From the NCBI RefSeq assembly GCF_011927695.1, contig NZ_JAATJE010000001.1, positions 372,001 to 436,000 on the forward strand: a DNA stretch of 64,000 nucleotides. Direction: 5' to 3'. Positions 52,722-61,925 of the stretch are shown piece after piece. Both the position numbers and the translations under genes were made by a program. Origin of the DNA: Sphingomonas jejuensis (GTDB lineage: Bacteria > Pseudomonadota > Alphaproteobacteria > Sphingomonadales > Sphingomonadaceae). The notes under the pieces were generated by a model that saw only the letters and a program-made list of their open reading frames with translations, had not been told where the DNA came from and ran no database searches. Position 1 is the first letter of the stretch. Every line of letters starts with the position of its first letter.

Positions 52722-53444
52722 TCAGGGTTCCTGGCGCGCCGTCAGGATCCGTTCGCTGCGTTCGTGCAACCGGACGGCGGTCAGCACGCCCGTCTTCCAC
52801 GCACCCGTGTCCACGCCGATGCGGCGCTCATCGATGTGCGGCTTGTCCGACGTCCAGCTATGGCCATGGACGATCCGCTTCTCCAGCGCGCCCGACCCCG
52901 TAAGGAATGGATCGCGGATCCAGATGAGGTCTTCGGCCTTCTGCCGCGCGATCGGCGTTCCCGGCCGGATGCCGGCGTGCACGAAGAAATAGTCGCCGAT
53001 CTCCACCGAAAGCTCCAGCGACTGCAGCAGGCGGAGGTGCGATGCCGGCATCGCGTCCAGCAATCGGTCGCGCAGCGCCTCGGGCTCGCCGTCGTCCGCA
53101 TCGATCCCGTACGCCTTCAGGGTCGCATCGCCGCCGACCGCCAGCCACCGCGGCATCGTCGCTGGATCGTTCAGCGCATCCAGCATCAGCGCTTCGTGGT
53201 TCCCTTTCAGCAGGTGCAACCGCGCCCCGCTCTCCCGCCGCAGCCAGCAAAGCGCGGTCAGCACCTCCGCGCTCGCCGGACCGCGATCCACATAATCGCC
53301 CAGCAGGATCAGCGTCGGGCGCCCGGCGTGCGCGCCCGCATCCTCCGCGATCGCCGCCAGCAGCCGGCGCAGCAGGTCGTATCGGCCGTGAACGTCGCCG
53401 ACTGCGTAGATCAGCTGCCCTGCCATCCCGCTGGCGCCGCTCAC
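52722..53444 (-). CDS. Metallophosphoesterase (serine/threonine phosphatase / ApaH-like)
   Basis: This 240-residue enzyme has the three metal motifs GDVHG, GDYVDRG and KGNHE, then HAG and GHSWT, as in PrpA/PrpB and diadenosine-tetraphosphatase-like enzymes. It should hydrolyse phosphoproteins or dinucleotides in the cytoplasm. The GTG at 53444 overlaps the upstream stop (GTGA), suggesting coupling; ATG 53426 is an alternative start. The pairing with a membrane LprI-like protein is curious. Confidence 0.9.
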   Translation of the reverse strand: MSGASGMAGQLIYAVGDVHGRYDLLRRLLAAIAEDAGAHAGRPTLILLGDYVDRGPASAEVLTALCWLRRESGARLHLLKGNHEALMLDALNDPATMPRWLAVGGDATLKAYGIDADDGEPEALRDRLLDAMPASHLRLLQSLELSVEIGDYFFVHAGIRPGTPIARQKAEDLIWIRDPFLTGSGALEKRIVHGHSWTSDKPHIDERRIGVDTGAWKTGVLTAVRLHERSERILTARQEP

Positions 53445-54184
53445 AGCACCGCGCGGCGGGAATAGGCGCGCGACGCGGCGCGCAGGTCGGCGGCGATCGC
53501 GTCGAACGCCTCCGCCACGCCGATCGGATCATCCTCGGCATAACGGCGCGCGCGCGACCATTCGCGGCGCAGCATGCGCAGATCGGCGACCGGCACGCCC
53601 GCATCCACCGCCCGCTCATAGGCGGCGGCGAGCCGGCCGTCCGCGTCCAGCAGCCGGTCGTACAGGCAGGCCGCGGCGTCCGCCCCCTCATAGCGTCCGC
53701 AATCGTCGCGGCGCGCGGCCACCTCCCGGCGCGGCGCGGCGCGGGTGCGCGCGGGCGCCGGCGCGACCGGTTCCGCTCTCACCGCCACCTGCTGCTCCAC
53801 CGGATCGGCGACCTCCGGGTCGGGCGCGCGCGCGGCCTCGATCGCGGCCAGGTCGAGCGTCGGCACCTCCACCGGCTGCGCGGCGGCGACGGTCGGGGCG
53901 CGGGAGGGCGCCGGCGCCTTTCCGCCGACCGACTGGCGCACGCCGTCGGCGACCACCGGCTGCGCGGGCCATCCGCCCATCGCGATGCCGGTGCCGACAC
54001 CCAGCAGCAGCAGCACGCCCAACCCGACGCCGCGCCCCCGTCCGCCACGCGCCGCGGCGGGTGCGGCAGGGCGCGGGTCGGGAAGGTCCTCGCCCGGCAA
54101 CGGGGCGCGGCACAGCGCCGACCGGCCCAGCAGCGCGTCCATGTCGCCGCGCACGGCATCCATCCGCCCGTCACGATCCGTCAT
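53441..54184 (-). CDS. Membrane protein with C-terminal LprI/DUF1311-like region
   Basis: This 247-residue protein has an N-terminal cytoplasmic part, one helix (GLGVLLLLGVGTGIAMGG) and a periplasmic Ala/Pro-rich stretch. The last 90 residues include CGRYEGADAAACLYDRLLDA and DADGRLAAAYERAVDAGVPV, resembling the two-cysteine LprI N-terminal domain seen in lysozyme-inhibitor-like proteins. The fit is by pattern only. Function unknown. It is the first gene of a unit with the phosphoesterase. Confidence 0.6.
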   Translation of the reverse strand: MTDRDGRMDAVRGDMDALLGRSALCRAPLPGEDLPDPRPAAPAAARGGRGRGVGLGVLLLLGVGTGIAMGGWPAQPVVADGVRQSVGGKAPAPSRAPTVAAAQPVEVPTLDLAAIEAARAPDPEVADPVEQQVAVRAEPVAPAPARTRAAPRREVAARRDDCGRYEGADAAACLYDRLLDADGRLAAAYERAVDAGVPVADLRMLRREWSRARRYAEDDPIGVAEAFDAIAADLRAASRAYSRRAVL

Positions 54185-54322
54185 GCAAAACCTCCTTCCC
54201 TGCCGCTACGCGTCGGCAGGTGAACGCAGACTGTCTCCGCGGGATGCATCGGGCCTGCCGGATCGGCACCGAAACGGCGCCTCGGGAGTTATGGTGGAGC
54301 AATCTGGCACAGGGGGCGGCCA

Positions 54323-54829
54323 ATGGATCTCGTGATCAACGGCAAACCGGTCAGCGTGGATGTCGACCCGCGCGTTTCGCTCCTTGATCTGCTGCGCGAA
54401 CGGCTCGACCTTCCCGGCACCAAGAAGGGCTGCAACCAGGGCGCGTGCGGCGCCTGCACCGTGCTTGTCGATGGGGAGCGGATCCTTTCCTGCCTCGGCC
54501 TCGCGGTTCAATATGAGGGCCGCTCCGTCACCACGGTGGAAGGGCTGGCGGAGGACGGATCGCTCCACCGGCTGCAGCAGGCCTTCATCGACCATGACGG
54601 CTTTCAGTGCGGCTATTGCACGCCGGGGCAGATCTGCTCGGCGATCGGCATGGCCGCGGAGGCGCGACGCGGCCTCCCCAGCTTCGTCACGGCGGATCTG
54701 GACGGCGACCCGGTGCCGCTGTCGGGCGAGGAGGTACGTGAGCGGATGAGCGGCAACCTGTGCCGCTGCGGCGCCTACAACGGCATCGTCGCCGCCATCA
54801 CCGAAACCTTTGCGGAGGACGTCCGATGA
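54323..54829 (+). CDS. Molybdenum hydroxylase, small (2Fe-2S) subunit
   Basis: This 168-residue protein carries two [2Fe-2S] clusters that move electrons from the Mo site to FAD. The plant-type cluster motif is KGCNQGACGACTVLVDG and the second is QCGYCTPGQICSA plus GNLCRCGAYNGI. No Tat or Sec signal is seen, so the complex is cytoplasmic, unlike the periplasmic PaoABC. Stop and next start overlap as ATGA. It belongs to the xanthine dehydrogenase / aldehyde oxidase family; the substrate is unknown. Confidence 0.93.
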   Translation: MDLVINGKPVSVDVDPRVSLLDLLRERLDLPGTKKGCNQGACGACTVLVDGERILSCLGLAVQYEGRSVTTVEGLAEDGSLHRLQQAFIDHDGFQCGYCTPGQICSAIGMAAEARRGLPSFVTADLDGDPVPLSGEEVRERMSGNLCRCGAYNGIVAAITETFAEDVR

Positions 54830-55809
54830 TCCCCTTCGCCTATCAGCGCGCCGGCAGCGTGGCGGAGGCGATCGCGGTCGCCGCCCGCCCGCAAAGCAAA
54901 TATCTTGGCGGCGGCACCAACCTCGTCGATCTGATGCGCGAGACGATCGAGGCGCCGGCCCATCTGGTCGACGTCACCGGCCTGTCGACGGCGATCGAGG
55001 ACACCGATAACGGCGGGCTGATGGTCGGCGCGGGCGTCCGCAACACCGCGCTTGCCGAACACCCCGCTGTCCGGTCCCGCTTCCCGCTGCTGTCCCGCGC
55101 GATCCTGGCGGGCGCGAGCGGGCAGATCCGCAACATGGCGACGGTCGGCGGCAACCTGCTGCAACGCACGCGCTGCGCCTATTTCTACGATGATGCGGCG
55201 CGCTGCAACAAGCGCGCGCCCGGCGCCGGCTGCGATGCCGTCGGCGGCTTCAACCGCATCCATGCCATCCTGGGCGCGTCGCCCGCCTGCGTCGCCACCC
55301 ACCCGTCGGACATGTGCGTGGCGCTGGCCGCGCTCGACGTCACCGTTCACCTGGACGGGCCTGACGGGGGCCGGACGGTCCCGTTCGGCGATTTCCACCT
55401 GCTGCCCGGCGACAGCCCCGATGTTGAAACGGTGCTGCGCCCCGGCGAACTGATCACCGCGGTGGAGATCGCGGCACAGCCGCTCGCCGCGCGCTCCACC
55501 TATCGCAAGGTGCGCGACCGGGCGAGCTACGCCTTCGCGCTCGTCTCCGTCGCTGCGGCGATCGAGGTGGACGGCGGCACCGTGCGCGATGTCCGCATCG
55601 CGCTGGGCGGCGTCGCGCACAAGCCGTGGCGGGCCCATGCGGCGGAGGCCGCGCTGATCGGCCAGCCGGCCCGAAGCGACAGCTTCCGCCACGCGGCAGA
55701 GGCGGAACTGGCGGCGGCCGCGCCGCTGTCGGGCAACGGCTTCAAGGTGGAACTGGCGGCCCGCGCCATCACCGCCGTCCTTGATGATCTGGTGGAGGAA
55801 CGGGCATGA
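54826..55809 (+). CDS. Molybdenum hydroxylase, medium (FAD) subunit
   Basis: This 327-residue protein binds FAD. KYLGGGTNLVDLM and TVGGNLLQRTRCAYFYDD are the two FAD-binding segments of the family. The run CAYFYDDAARCNKRAPGAGC with several cysteines is typical of PaoB-like subunits, which carry an extra 4Fe-4S cluster. It is coupled to both neighbours by ATGA overlaps. Confidence 0.92.
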   Translation: MIPFAYQRAGSVAEAIAVAARPQSKYLGGGTNLVDLMRETIEAPAHLVDVTGLSTAIEDTDNGGLMVGAGVRNTALAEHPAVRSRFPLLSRAILAGASGQIRNMATVGGNLLQRTRCAYFYDDAARCNKRAPGAGCDAVGGFNRIHAILGASPACVATHPSDMCVALAALDVTVHLDGPDGGRTVPFGDFHLLPGDSPDVETVLRPGELITAVEIAAQPLAARSTYRKVRDRASYAFALVSVAAAIEVDGGTVRDVRIALGGVAHKPWRAHAAEAALIGQPARSDSFRHAAEAELAAAAPLSGNGFKVELAARAITAVLDDLVEERA

Positions 55810-58145
55810 GCATCCGGGACCATGCGCGCACCGCAAAGCAGGCGATGCAGGCCGCGACCCAGGCGGCGATGACCAAGGCGATCCAGCTTGCCCCCGACAG
55901 CTGGATGCCCGGCGGCCGGCCCGATCCGCTGATCTTCCACAAGCATGGCCATGTCGGGCAGCCGGTGTCGCGCATCGACGGGCCGCTCAAGGTGTCCGGC
56001 GCCGCGCCCTTCGCGGCGGAGATCCCGCTCGAGGGGATGGCCTATGCCGCGCTCCTCTTCTCGACGATCCCGAAGGGGCGGATCGCATCCATGGACGTGT
56101 CAGATGCCCTGCTTGCGCCCGGCGTCTCGCTCGTCATGACGCACAGGAACGCGCCGCGCATGGCGACGATGCCCCTGTTCCTGACCGGCGCGAAGGCGGC
56201 GGGCGGCGACGACCTGCCGATCATGCAGGACGACCGCATTCACTGGAACGGGCAACCGGTCGCGCTGGTGCTGGCGGACACGCAGGAACAGGCCGATCAT
56301 GCCACGTCGCTGATCCGCGTGACCTATCAGGCGGAGGAGGCGGTCACGTCCTTTGCCGCCGCCAAGGACAACGGCACCGTCCCCGGCCTGTTCATGAACC
56401 AGCCGCTGCAGAGCCGGAACGGCGATGCGGATGCGGCGCTCGCCGAGGCCGCCCACAAGGTCGATGCCGTCTACCGGACGCCGCGCCACAACCACAATCC
56501 GATCGAGCTGCACGCCGCCACCGTGATGTGGCAGGGCGATCGGCTCCGCGTGCACGACGCGTCGCAGGCCGTCGCGCACACCGCCTGGTCGCTGGCGCAG
56601 GTGTTCGGCATCGACGAGGATCAGGTCCACGTCACCTCGCCCTTCGTGGGCGGCGGCTTTGGCAGCAAGACCTTGTGGCAGCATCAGGTGCTGGCCGCGG
56701 CGGCGTCCAAGCTGGCCGGCCGGCCGGTGCGCATCATGCTCTCGCGCGAAGGCGTGCACCGCATGGTCGGCGGGCGCACCGTCACCGAACAGCGGGTCGC
56801 GATCGGCGCGGATGCCGATGGGCGGTTCCAGTCGCTGATCCACTCCGGCACGATCGCGATGACCCGGCACAACATGATGCCGGAGCCCTTCATCCTGCCG
56901 GCGCGCAGCGGCTACGCCTCCAGGACCATGAAGTTGGATGTCGAGGTCGCCTATGTCGACATGATCGCCAACACCTTCATGCGCGCGCCCGGCGAGGCGG
57001 TCGGCACCTTCGCGCTCGAAAGCGCGATCGACGAGCTTGCGGTGGCGATGGGGATCGATCCGATCGAGCTCCGGCTGCGGAACGAGCCCGACAAAGACCC
57101 GTCGACCGGCGCGCCCTTCTCGGCCCGCCATGTGGAGGAGGCCTATCGCTCCGGCGCGGAGCGGTTCGGCTGGTCGTCGCGCGGCGCCCCCGGCAGCCGG
57201 AAGGATGGCGAATGGCTGATCGGCACCGGCGTCGCGACCGCGACCTATCCCTATTACCGGATGCCGGGCGGCGCGGCGCGCATCACCCTGTCGAAGGACG
57301 GCGCGGCGACCATCGACATCGCCGCGCACGAAATGGGCATGGGCACGTCCACCGCGCAGACGCAGGTCGCGGCCGACCGGCTGGGCCTGGCGATGGATCA
57401 GGTGACCTTCCGCTACGGCGACAGCAGCCTGCCGGGCGTCGTGCTCGCGGGCGGGTCGCAGCAGACGGCGGCGATCGGCGCCTCTGTGATCGCTGCACAG
57501 CGGGTGCTGGTGAAGGAACTGCTGAAGCTGGCCGGCAACGACTCGCCCTTGGCCGGCTTGAAGGTGGAGGATGTCGGCGGGCGTGACGGCGGCCTTGCCA
57601 AGCTCGACGATCCGGACCGCTTCGAAAGCTATGCCTCCATCCTGTCGCGCGCGCGCCGCGACACCGTCGTTGCGGAGGCCAGCCCGCCGCCGCCGCTCGA
57701 AATGCTGCACTGGTCCATGCACTCGCACGGCGCCATGTTTTGCGAGGTGCGGGTGAACGCCGTCACCGGGGAGGTGCGGGTCAGCCGCTTCCTGGGTTCA
57801 TTCGACTGCGGCCGGATCCTCAACCCAAAGACGGCGGCCAGCCAATTCCGCGGCGGCATCGTCATGGGGCTGGGCCTTGCGCTGATGGAGGAAACGCAGT
57901 TCGACGAGCGCAGCGGCCGGATCATGAACCCCAGCCTCGCCGAATATCATGTGCCCGTGCACATGGACGTGCCGGATATCGAGGTGATGTGGACCGACAT
58001 TCCCGATCCGCACGCGCCGATGGGCGCGCGCGGGGTGGGGGAGATCGGCATCACCGGGGTCGGCGCGGCGGTCGCCAACGCGGTGTTCAATGCCACCGGA
58101 AAACGCGTCCGCGACCTGCCGATCACGCTCGACAAGCTGCTGTAG
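55806..58145 (+). CDS. Molybdenum hydroxylase, large (Mo cofactor) subunit
   Basis: This 779-residue catalytic subunit holds the molybdenum cofactor. GGGFGSKTLWQHQ and NTFMRAPGEAVGTFALE are cofactor-binding segments, and the end GARGVGEIGITGVGAAVANA has the catalytic Glu. The pattern fits PaoC-like aldehyde oxidoreductases better than xanthine dehydrogenases. No cofactor chaperone (XdhC type) follows, so assembly must use a gene elsewhere. Aldehyde oxidation is the likely reaction; the true substrate is open. Confidence 0.92.
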   Translation: MSIRDHARTAKQAMQAATQAAMTKAIQLAPDSWMPGGRPDPLIFHKHGHVGQPVSRIDGPLKVSGAAPFAAEIPLEGMAYAALLFSTIPKGRIASMDVSDALLAPGVSLVMTHRNAPRMATMPLFLTGAKAAGGDDLPIMQDDRIHWNGQPVALVLADTQEQADHATSLIRVTYQAEEAVTSFAAAKDNGTVPGLFMNQPLQSRNGDADAALAEAAHKVDAVYRTPRHNHNPIELHAATVMWQGDRLRVHDASQAVAHTAWSLAQVFGIDEDQVHVTSPFVGGGFGSKTLWQHQVLAAAASKLAGRPVRIMLSREGVHRMVGGRTVTEQRVAIGADADGRFQSLIHSGTIAMTRHNMMPEPFILPARSGYASRTMKLDVEVAYVDMIANTFMRAPGEAVGTFALESAIDELAVAMGIDPIELRLRNEPDKDPSTGAPFSARHVEEAYRSGAERFGWSSRGAPGSRKDGEWLIGTGVATATYPYYRMPGGAARITLSKDGAATIDIAAHEMGMGTSTAQTQVAADRLGLAMDQVTFRYGDSSLPGVVLAGGSQQTAAIGASVIAAQRVLVKELLKLAGNDSPLAGLKVEDVGGRDGGLAKLDDPDRFESYASILSRARRDTVVAEASPPPPLEMLHWSMHSHGAMFCEVRVNAVTGEVRVSRFLGSFDCGRILNPKTAASQFRGGIVMGLGLALMEETQFDERSGRIMNPSLAEYHVPVHMDVPDIEVMWTDIPDPHAPMGARGVGEIGITGVGAAVANAVFNATGKRVRDLPITLDKLL

Positions 58146-58186
58146 CGGGGCTGCCCGGCGCCCCGCCGGCCATCAGGCCGCCGCGC

Positions 58187-58870
58187 TCAGGCCGGCGCGT
58201 CGGCGGTGACGGTGGCCTTCAGCCGCTCGGCGATGACATACCATTCGGACGATCCCTTGCGGCTCGCGGGCGGCTTGGCATGCTTCACCACCTCGAAGTG
58301 CCGCTTCAGGAAGCCGACGATCTCGCTGTCGGCACCGCCCGCCAGCACCTTTGCCACAAAGCTTCCGCCGGGCCTGAGCGTGCGCACCGCGAAATCGGCG
58401 GCCGCCTCCACCAGCGCCATCGTCCGCAGATGGTCGGTCTGCTGGTGGCCCACCGTGTTCGCGGCCATGTCGGACAGGACCAGGTCGGCGGGGCCGCCCA
58501 ATGCTTCCGTCAGCAGGGCCGGCGCCTCGTCCGCCAGGAAGTCCATCTGGAACAGCGTCACGCCCTCGATCGGGTCGGTCTCCAACAGGTCGATGCCGAC
58601 CACCGTGGCCTGCGGGCGGCGGCGGCGCACCACCTGCGCCCAGCCGCCCGGCGTCACGCCCAGGTCGACGACGCGGCCGACGCCGCGCAGCAGGCCGAAC
58701 CGCTCATCAAGCTCGATCAGCTTGTACGCCGCCCGGCTGCGATACCCTTCCGCCTTCGCGCGCTGGACATAGGGGTCGTTCAGCTGGCGCTCCAGCCAGC
58801 GGGTGGACGCGGCAGTGCGGTTGCGCGCCGTCTTGACCCGCTGCTTGCCGCCCGATCCGAAGCGGCTCAT
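58187..58870 (-). CDS. rlmE: 23S rRNA (uridine-2'-O)-methyltransferase
   Basis: This 227-residue enzyme (FtsJ/RrmJ family) should methylate U2552 of 23S rRNA. YRSRAAYKLIELDERF supplies the first catalytic Lys. VVDLGVTPGGWAQV is the SAM-binding motif; LSDMAAN, FVAKVL and SSEWYV supply Asp, Lys and Glu of the K-D-K-E tetrad. The start ATG 58870 overlaps the Ppx stop by ATGA, so the two genes are one operon. Confidence 0.93.
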   Translation of the reverse strand: MSRFGSGGKQRVKTARNRTAASTRWLERQLNDPYVQRAKAEGYRSRAAYKLIELDERFGLLRGVGRVVDLGVTPGGWAQVVRRRRPQATVVGIDLLETDPIEGVTLFQMDFLADEAPALLTEALGGPADLVLSDMAANTVGHQQTDHLRTMALVEAAADFAVRTLRPGGSFVAKVLAGGADSEIVGFLKRHFEVVKHAKPPASRKGSSEWYVIAERLKATVTADAPA

Positions 58871-59919
58871 GCGCCCGGCTCCCCATGTGCCATCAGCGTG
58901 CGCAGGATGCCCTCGCGGATGCCCCGGTCGGCGACCCCCAGCCGCGGGGCGGGAACGATATCCATGATGCACTCCAGGATCGCGCAGCCCGCCACCACCA
59001 GGTCGGCGCGCTCCTGCCCGATGCAGGGGATCGCGGCGCGCTCGGGGATCGACTGCGCCGCCAGCCGCGCGCTGATGTCGCGCATCGCCGTGGCGGGCAC
59101 GATCAGCCCGTCGACCGCGCGCCGGTCGTAGCTCGGCAGGTTCAGGTGGACGCTCGCCAGCGTCGTCACGGTGCCGCTGGTGCCGAGCAGCCGCGTCGGC
59201 AGCTTGCCGCTGTCCGCCAGCCGGGCGGCGAACGGCGCGAACGCCGCCGTCACCCGCGCCCGCATCCGCGCATAGGCGGCCAGCCGCGCCGCCTCGTCGG
59301 TGCCTGCGACTTCCTCCACCTCCGTCAGCGACACGACGCCCCATGGTGCCGAAAACCAGTCAATGGTCCGCGGATGCGGCCCCGCGGTATCGACCAGCAC
59401 GACCTCCGTTGATCCGCCGCCGATGTCGAAGATCACGGCCGGCCCGGTCCCCGGTTCCAGCAGCACATGGCAGCCGAGCACGGCGAGCCTCGCTTCCTCC
59501 TCGGCGGAGATGACGTCCAGCATGATGCCGGTCTCCCGGCGGACGCGCTCGATGAACTCGCCGCCGTTGCTCGCGCGGCGGCAGGCCTCGGTCGCGACCG
59601 ACCGGGCGACATGGACATGGCGGCGGCGCAGCTTTTCCGCGCAGACGCCAAGCGCGGAGATCGCCCGGTCGACGGCCGCGTCGCTGATGCGCCCGCTGGC
59701 CGCCAGGCCCTCGCCCAGCCGGACGATCCGGGAAAAGGCATCCACGATGACGAAACCCTCGCCGGCGGGGCGGGCGATCAGCAGGCGGCAATTGTTGGTG
59801 CCCAGGTCCAGCGCCGCATAGGTGCGACGCGACCGGGGATCGATCGTCTGGCGCGTCGCCGCCCGTCTTGGTGCGGGCGACATCGGCGCCGGGGCGGTTT
59901 GAACCATGCCGGCAGCCAC
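58867..59919 (-). CDS. Ppx/GppA-family phosphatase
   Basis: This 350-residue protein belongs to the exopolyphosphatase / pppGpp phosphatase family. YAALDLGTNNCRLLIARP and FDIGGGSTEVVLVD are the two phosphate-binding loops of the ASKHA fold, and SAEEEARLAVLG contains the expected Glu. It has only the N-terminal two-domain part, shorter than the E. coli enzymes, as is common in alphaproteobacteria. GTG 59919 is preferred; AAGGAAGGAA is right before it. It is co-transcribed with rlmE. Confidence 0.9.
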   Translation of the reverse strand: MAAGMVQTAPAPMSPAPRRAATRQTIDPRSRRTYAALDLGTNNCRLLIARPAGEGFVIVDAFSRIVRLGEGLAASGRISDAAVDRAISALGVCAEKLRRRHVHVARSVATEACRRASNGGEFIERVRRETGIMLDVISAEEEARLAVLGCHVLLEPGTGPAVIFDIGGGSTEVVLVDTAGPHPRTIDWFSAPWGVVSLTEVEEVAGTDEAARLAAYARMRARVTAAFAPFAARLADSGKLPTRLLGTSGTVTTLASVHLNLPSYDRRAVDGLIVPATAMRDISARLAAQSIPERAAIPCIGQERADLVVAGCAILECIMDIVPAPRLGVADRGIREGILRTLMAHGEPGA

Positions 59920-60015
59920 TTCCTTCCTTCACGCCGGGCCGGCACCTGGCCGGACGACGAACTTGGGGGGGAGCCTAGCGAGCCGCCCGCGACCCGGCAA
60001 GCGAACGCTCATGCG

Positions 60016-60045
60016 TTGACAAGGGCGGGCCTCCCCGCCTATTCG
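60016..60045 (+). promoter_or_regulatory. Sigma-70-type promoter of tRNA-Gln
   Basis: TTGACA (60016-60021) is a consensus -35 box. An 18-base spacer leads to TATTCG (60040-60045) as -10. Transcription would begin about 60052, just before the tRNA at 60057. Confidence 0.65.
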
Positions 60046-60056
60046 CGCGCCTTCGT

Positions 60057-60130
60057 TGCCCCGTCGTCTAATGGTAAGACTACGGATTCTGATTCCGTCT
60101 ATCGAGGTTCGAATCCTCGCGGGGCATCCA
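60057..60130 (+). tRNA. tRNA-Gln (anticodon CTG), CCA encoded
   Basis: The acceptor arms TGCCCCG and CGGGGCA pair fully. The D stem is GTCT/AGAC, the anticodon stem ACGGA/TCCGT with loop TTCTGAT, which gives anticodon CTG for glutamine, and the T arm is CGAGG-TTCGAAT-CCTCG. CCA follows the discriminator base. All cloverleaf parts are intact. No integrase or duplicated 3' end was seen nearby. Confidence 0.95.
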
Positions 60131-60309
60131 CTCTCCACATCGCTGGTCGCTTGCGCCGACAGGGGTGTCGCCTGCGCGCGTCTGACCCCGTGCCGCTCCC
60201 CTCAAAAGGGGGTCGGTGATTGTCCCGCCTCGGGGGAGCGCGAGGAAAATCAATGGCCTAAATGGTTAACGTGGCCGCTGAACACCGGACGGCCAGGGAG
60301 AACAGGGTC

Positions 60310-61200
60310 ATGCCGGGCAAGCGTTTCATCCGGGCGGCAGCCATTGCCGCCGCCGCCGTCGCGTCAACGGGCGCCGCCCATGCCGCGGCCACGCTCTACG
60401 GCCTCACCAGCGCGCAGTCCGGCCGCAACCTCGTTTCCTTCAACAGCGAAACGGCGGGCAGCTTCACCTCCAACATCGCCATCACCGGCGACGTCGACCG
60501 CAGCGTCGACCTGTTCGCGCTCGACCTCAACAGCTCCAACAACACGCTCTACGCGCTCGGATCGATCGGCGGCGGCGATTACGCGCTTTACACCATCGGC
60601 TATGACGGCGTCGCGCGCCGCGTCGGCGTCAACCTGGGCCTCAACATCGGCACGGAGAATGCCGGCCTCGATTATGACGCCGCCGCCAACCTGTTCCGCC
60701 TCGTCACCATCGATGACCGCGTCTTCACGGTCGACCCGCTCACCGGGCTCGCTTCCGCCGGCCAGCCGATCGGCTATGCGCCCGGTGCCGGGGCCGCCAA
60801 CCCCAATGTCGTGGCGGCGGCCTGGAACGGCGATCTCTACGTGCTTGACCGCAACGGCCCCGGCAATGTCGGGCTGCTGTCGATCCTTGATGGCGGCACG
60901 CTGACCGCGGTCGCCGCGCTTGACCGGCAGATCAACGCCAATGCCAGCTTCGACATCGCGGCAAACGGCGACGCCTTCTTCAACGACGGGCGGGTCGCCG
61001 ACCGGCTCTACCAGCTCGACCTCGCAACCGGCCTCACGGTGGACAAGGGCGCGCTGGAACTCAGGCTGACCGGCCTGACGGCAGCCCCGGGCGGCGGCGC
61101 CGCCGTGCCCGAGCCTGCGGGCTGGGCGATGATGATCGGCGGCTTCGCGCTGGTCGGCTTCGCCATCCGCCGCCGCTCACCGCGGCGCCTCCACGCCTGA
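60310..61200 (+). CDS. DUF4394-type secreted protein with PEPxxWA-CTERM anchor
   Basis: This 296-residue protein has a signal peptide (FIRAAAIAAAAVASTGAAHA) and a beta-propeller-like body rich in repeats such as NNTLYALGSIGGGDYALYTI, consistent with DUF4394. The C-terminus is VPEPAGWAMMIGGFALVGF then IRRR, the PEP-CTERM sorting signal: PEP motif, hydrophobic helix and basic tail. Such proteins are sorted by an exosortase to the surface or matrix. ATG 60310 follows CAGGGAGAACAGGG; ATG 60262 in the same frame would add a 16-residue non-signal leader. No exosortase gene is in the window. Confidence 0.87.
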   Translation: MPGKRFIRAAAIAAAAVASTGAAHAAATLYGLTSAQSGRNLVSFNSETAGSFTSNIAITGDVDRSVDLFALDLNSSNNTLYALGSIGGGDYALYTIGYDGVARRVGVNLGLNIGTENAGLDYDAAANLFRLVTIDDRVFTVDPLTGLASAGQPIGYAPGAGAANPNVVAAAWNGDLYVLDRNGPGNVGLLSILDGGTLTAVAALDRQINANASFDIAANGDAFFNDGRVADRLYQLDLATGLTVDKGALELRLTGLTAAPGGGAAVPEPAGWAMMIGGFALVGFAIRRRSPRRLHA

Positions 61201-61217
61201 CCCCGCCGGGTCCGCCG

Positions 61218-61925
61218 TCAGCCGAGCGGATCGCCCTTGTACTTGAGCTGCAGGTAACGGCCCTGCGTCGCCAGCTTGTCGAGGTCGCCCGACGCCAGCT
61301 GCTCGCACATCCGCTTCAGCTCCTCGTCGACCAGGGTCAATCCATCCACCAGCTGCCGGTCAGGGCTCGTCCCGCCCGATGTCTGCCGCCGCAGCGATTG
61401 CGGAACGCGCTGATAGCCGCGAACCAGTTCGGGCAGCTCGTCTGCGACAAGGCGGCGGACCTCCTGCGCGGCCGGTTCCTGCGGGTCCAGGCCCTGCAGC
61501 TGCGGCATCAGCGCTTCCAGCCGGACGCCGATCTGGTCGGTCAGCCGCTGCGCCGGGGCGGGCAGGGCGGGCCGCTGCCCTTCCAGCCAGCGCTCGGTCT
61601 GCTGCGGCAGGCGGGTCAGGTCCACGTCGCGCAGCTGCTCGGGCGCAACCGGCGCCTCGCTGGAGAAGATCAGCACCCCGGCGAACACCAGCACCAGCGC
61701 GATCGCCGCCAGCAGGACGCCGCCCATGCCGATCGGCCCGACGATCCCGGCCCACAACATGGTCGCCGCGACCACCGTTAGCGCGCCCCAGAACATGCGC
61801 TTAAACAGCCGCTTGGCGCGCGCGGCCTTGCGTTCGCGCGCGCGTCGCGCGCGTTCGCGCCCCTCGGGCGACATGCGGTGGAGCAGCTCCTCCGCCTTGA
61901 TCATCAATTGCTGGCTGTCGATCAT
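61218..61925 (-). CDS. XpaC-like membrane protein (partner of TelA)
   Basis: This 235-residue protein has two adjacent hydrophobic segments (MFWGALTVVAATMLWAGIV and GVLLAAIALVLVFAGVLIF) after a basic N-terminus (GRERARRARERKAARAKR). The remainder is helical. Its start overlaps the TelA-family stop as ATGA. In other bacteria a TelA homologue pairs with XpaC (annotated 5-bromo-4-chloroindolyl phosphate hydrolysis protein), and length and layout fit. No catalytic motif is visible, so a hydrolase role should not be assumed. Confidence 0.55.
   Translation of the reverse strand: MIDSQQLMIKAEELLHRMSPEGRERARRARERKAARAKRLFKRMFWGALTVVAATMLWAGIVGPIGMGGVLLAAIALVLVFAGVLIFSSEAPVAPEQLRDVDLTRLPQQTERWLEGQRPALPAPAQRLTDQIGVRLEALMPQLQGLDPQEPAAQEVRRLVADELPELVRGYQRVPQSLRRQTSGGTSPDRQLVDGLTLVDEELKRMCEQLASGDLDKLATQGRYLQLKYKGDPLG

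Noticed and set aside
60057-60310. tRNA-Gln as an integration site for a mobile element
   Set aside because: No integrase, duplicated tRNA 3' end or change in base composition was seen next to it.
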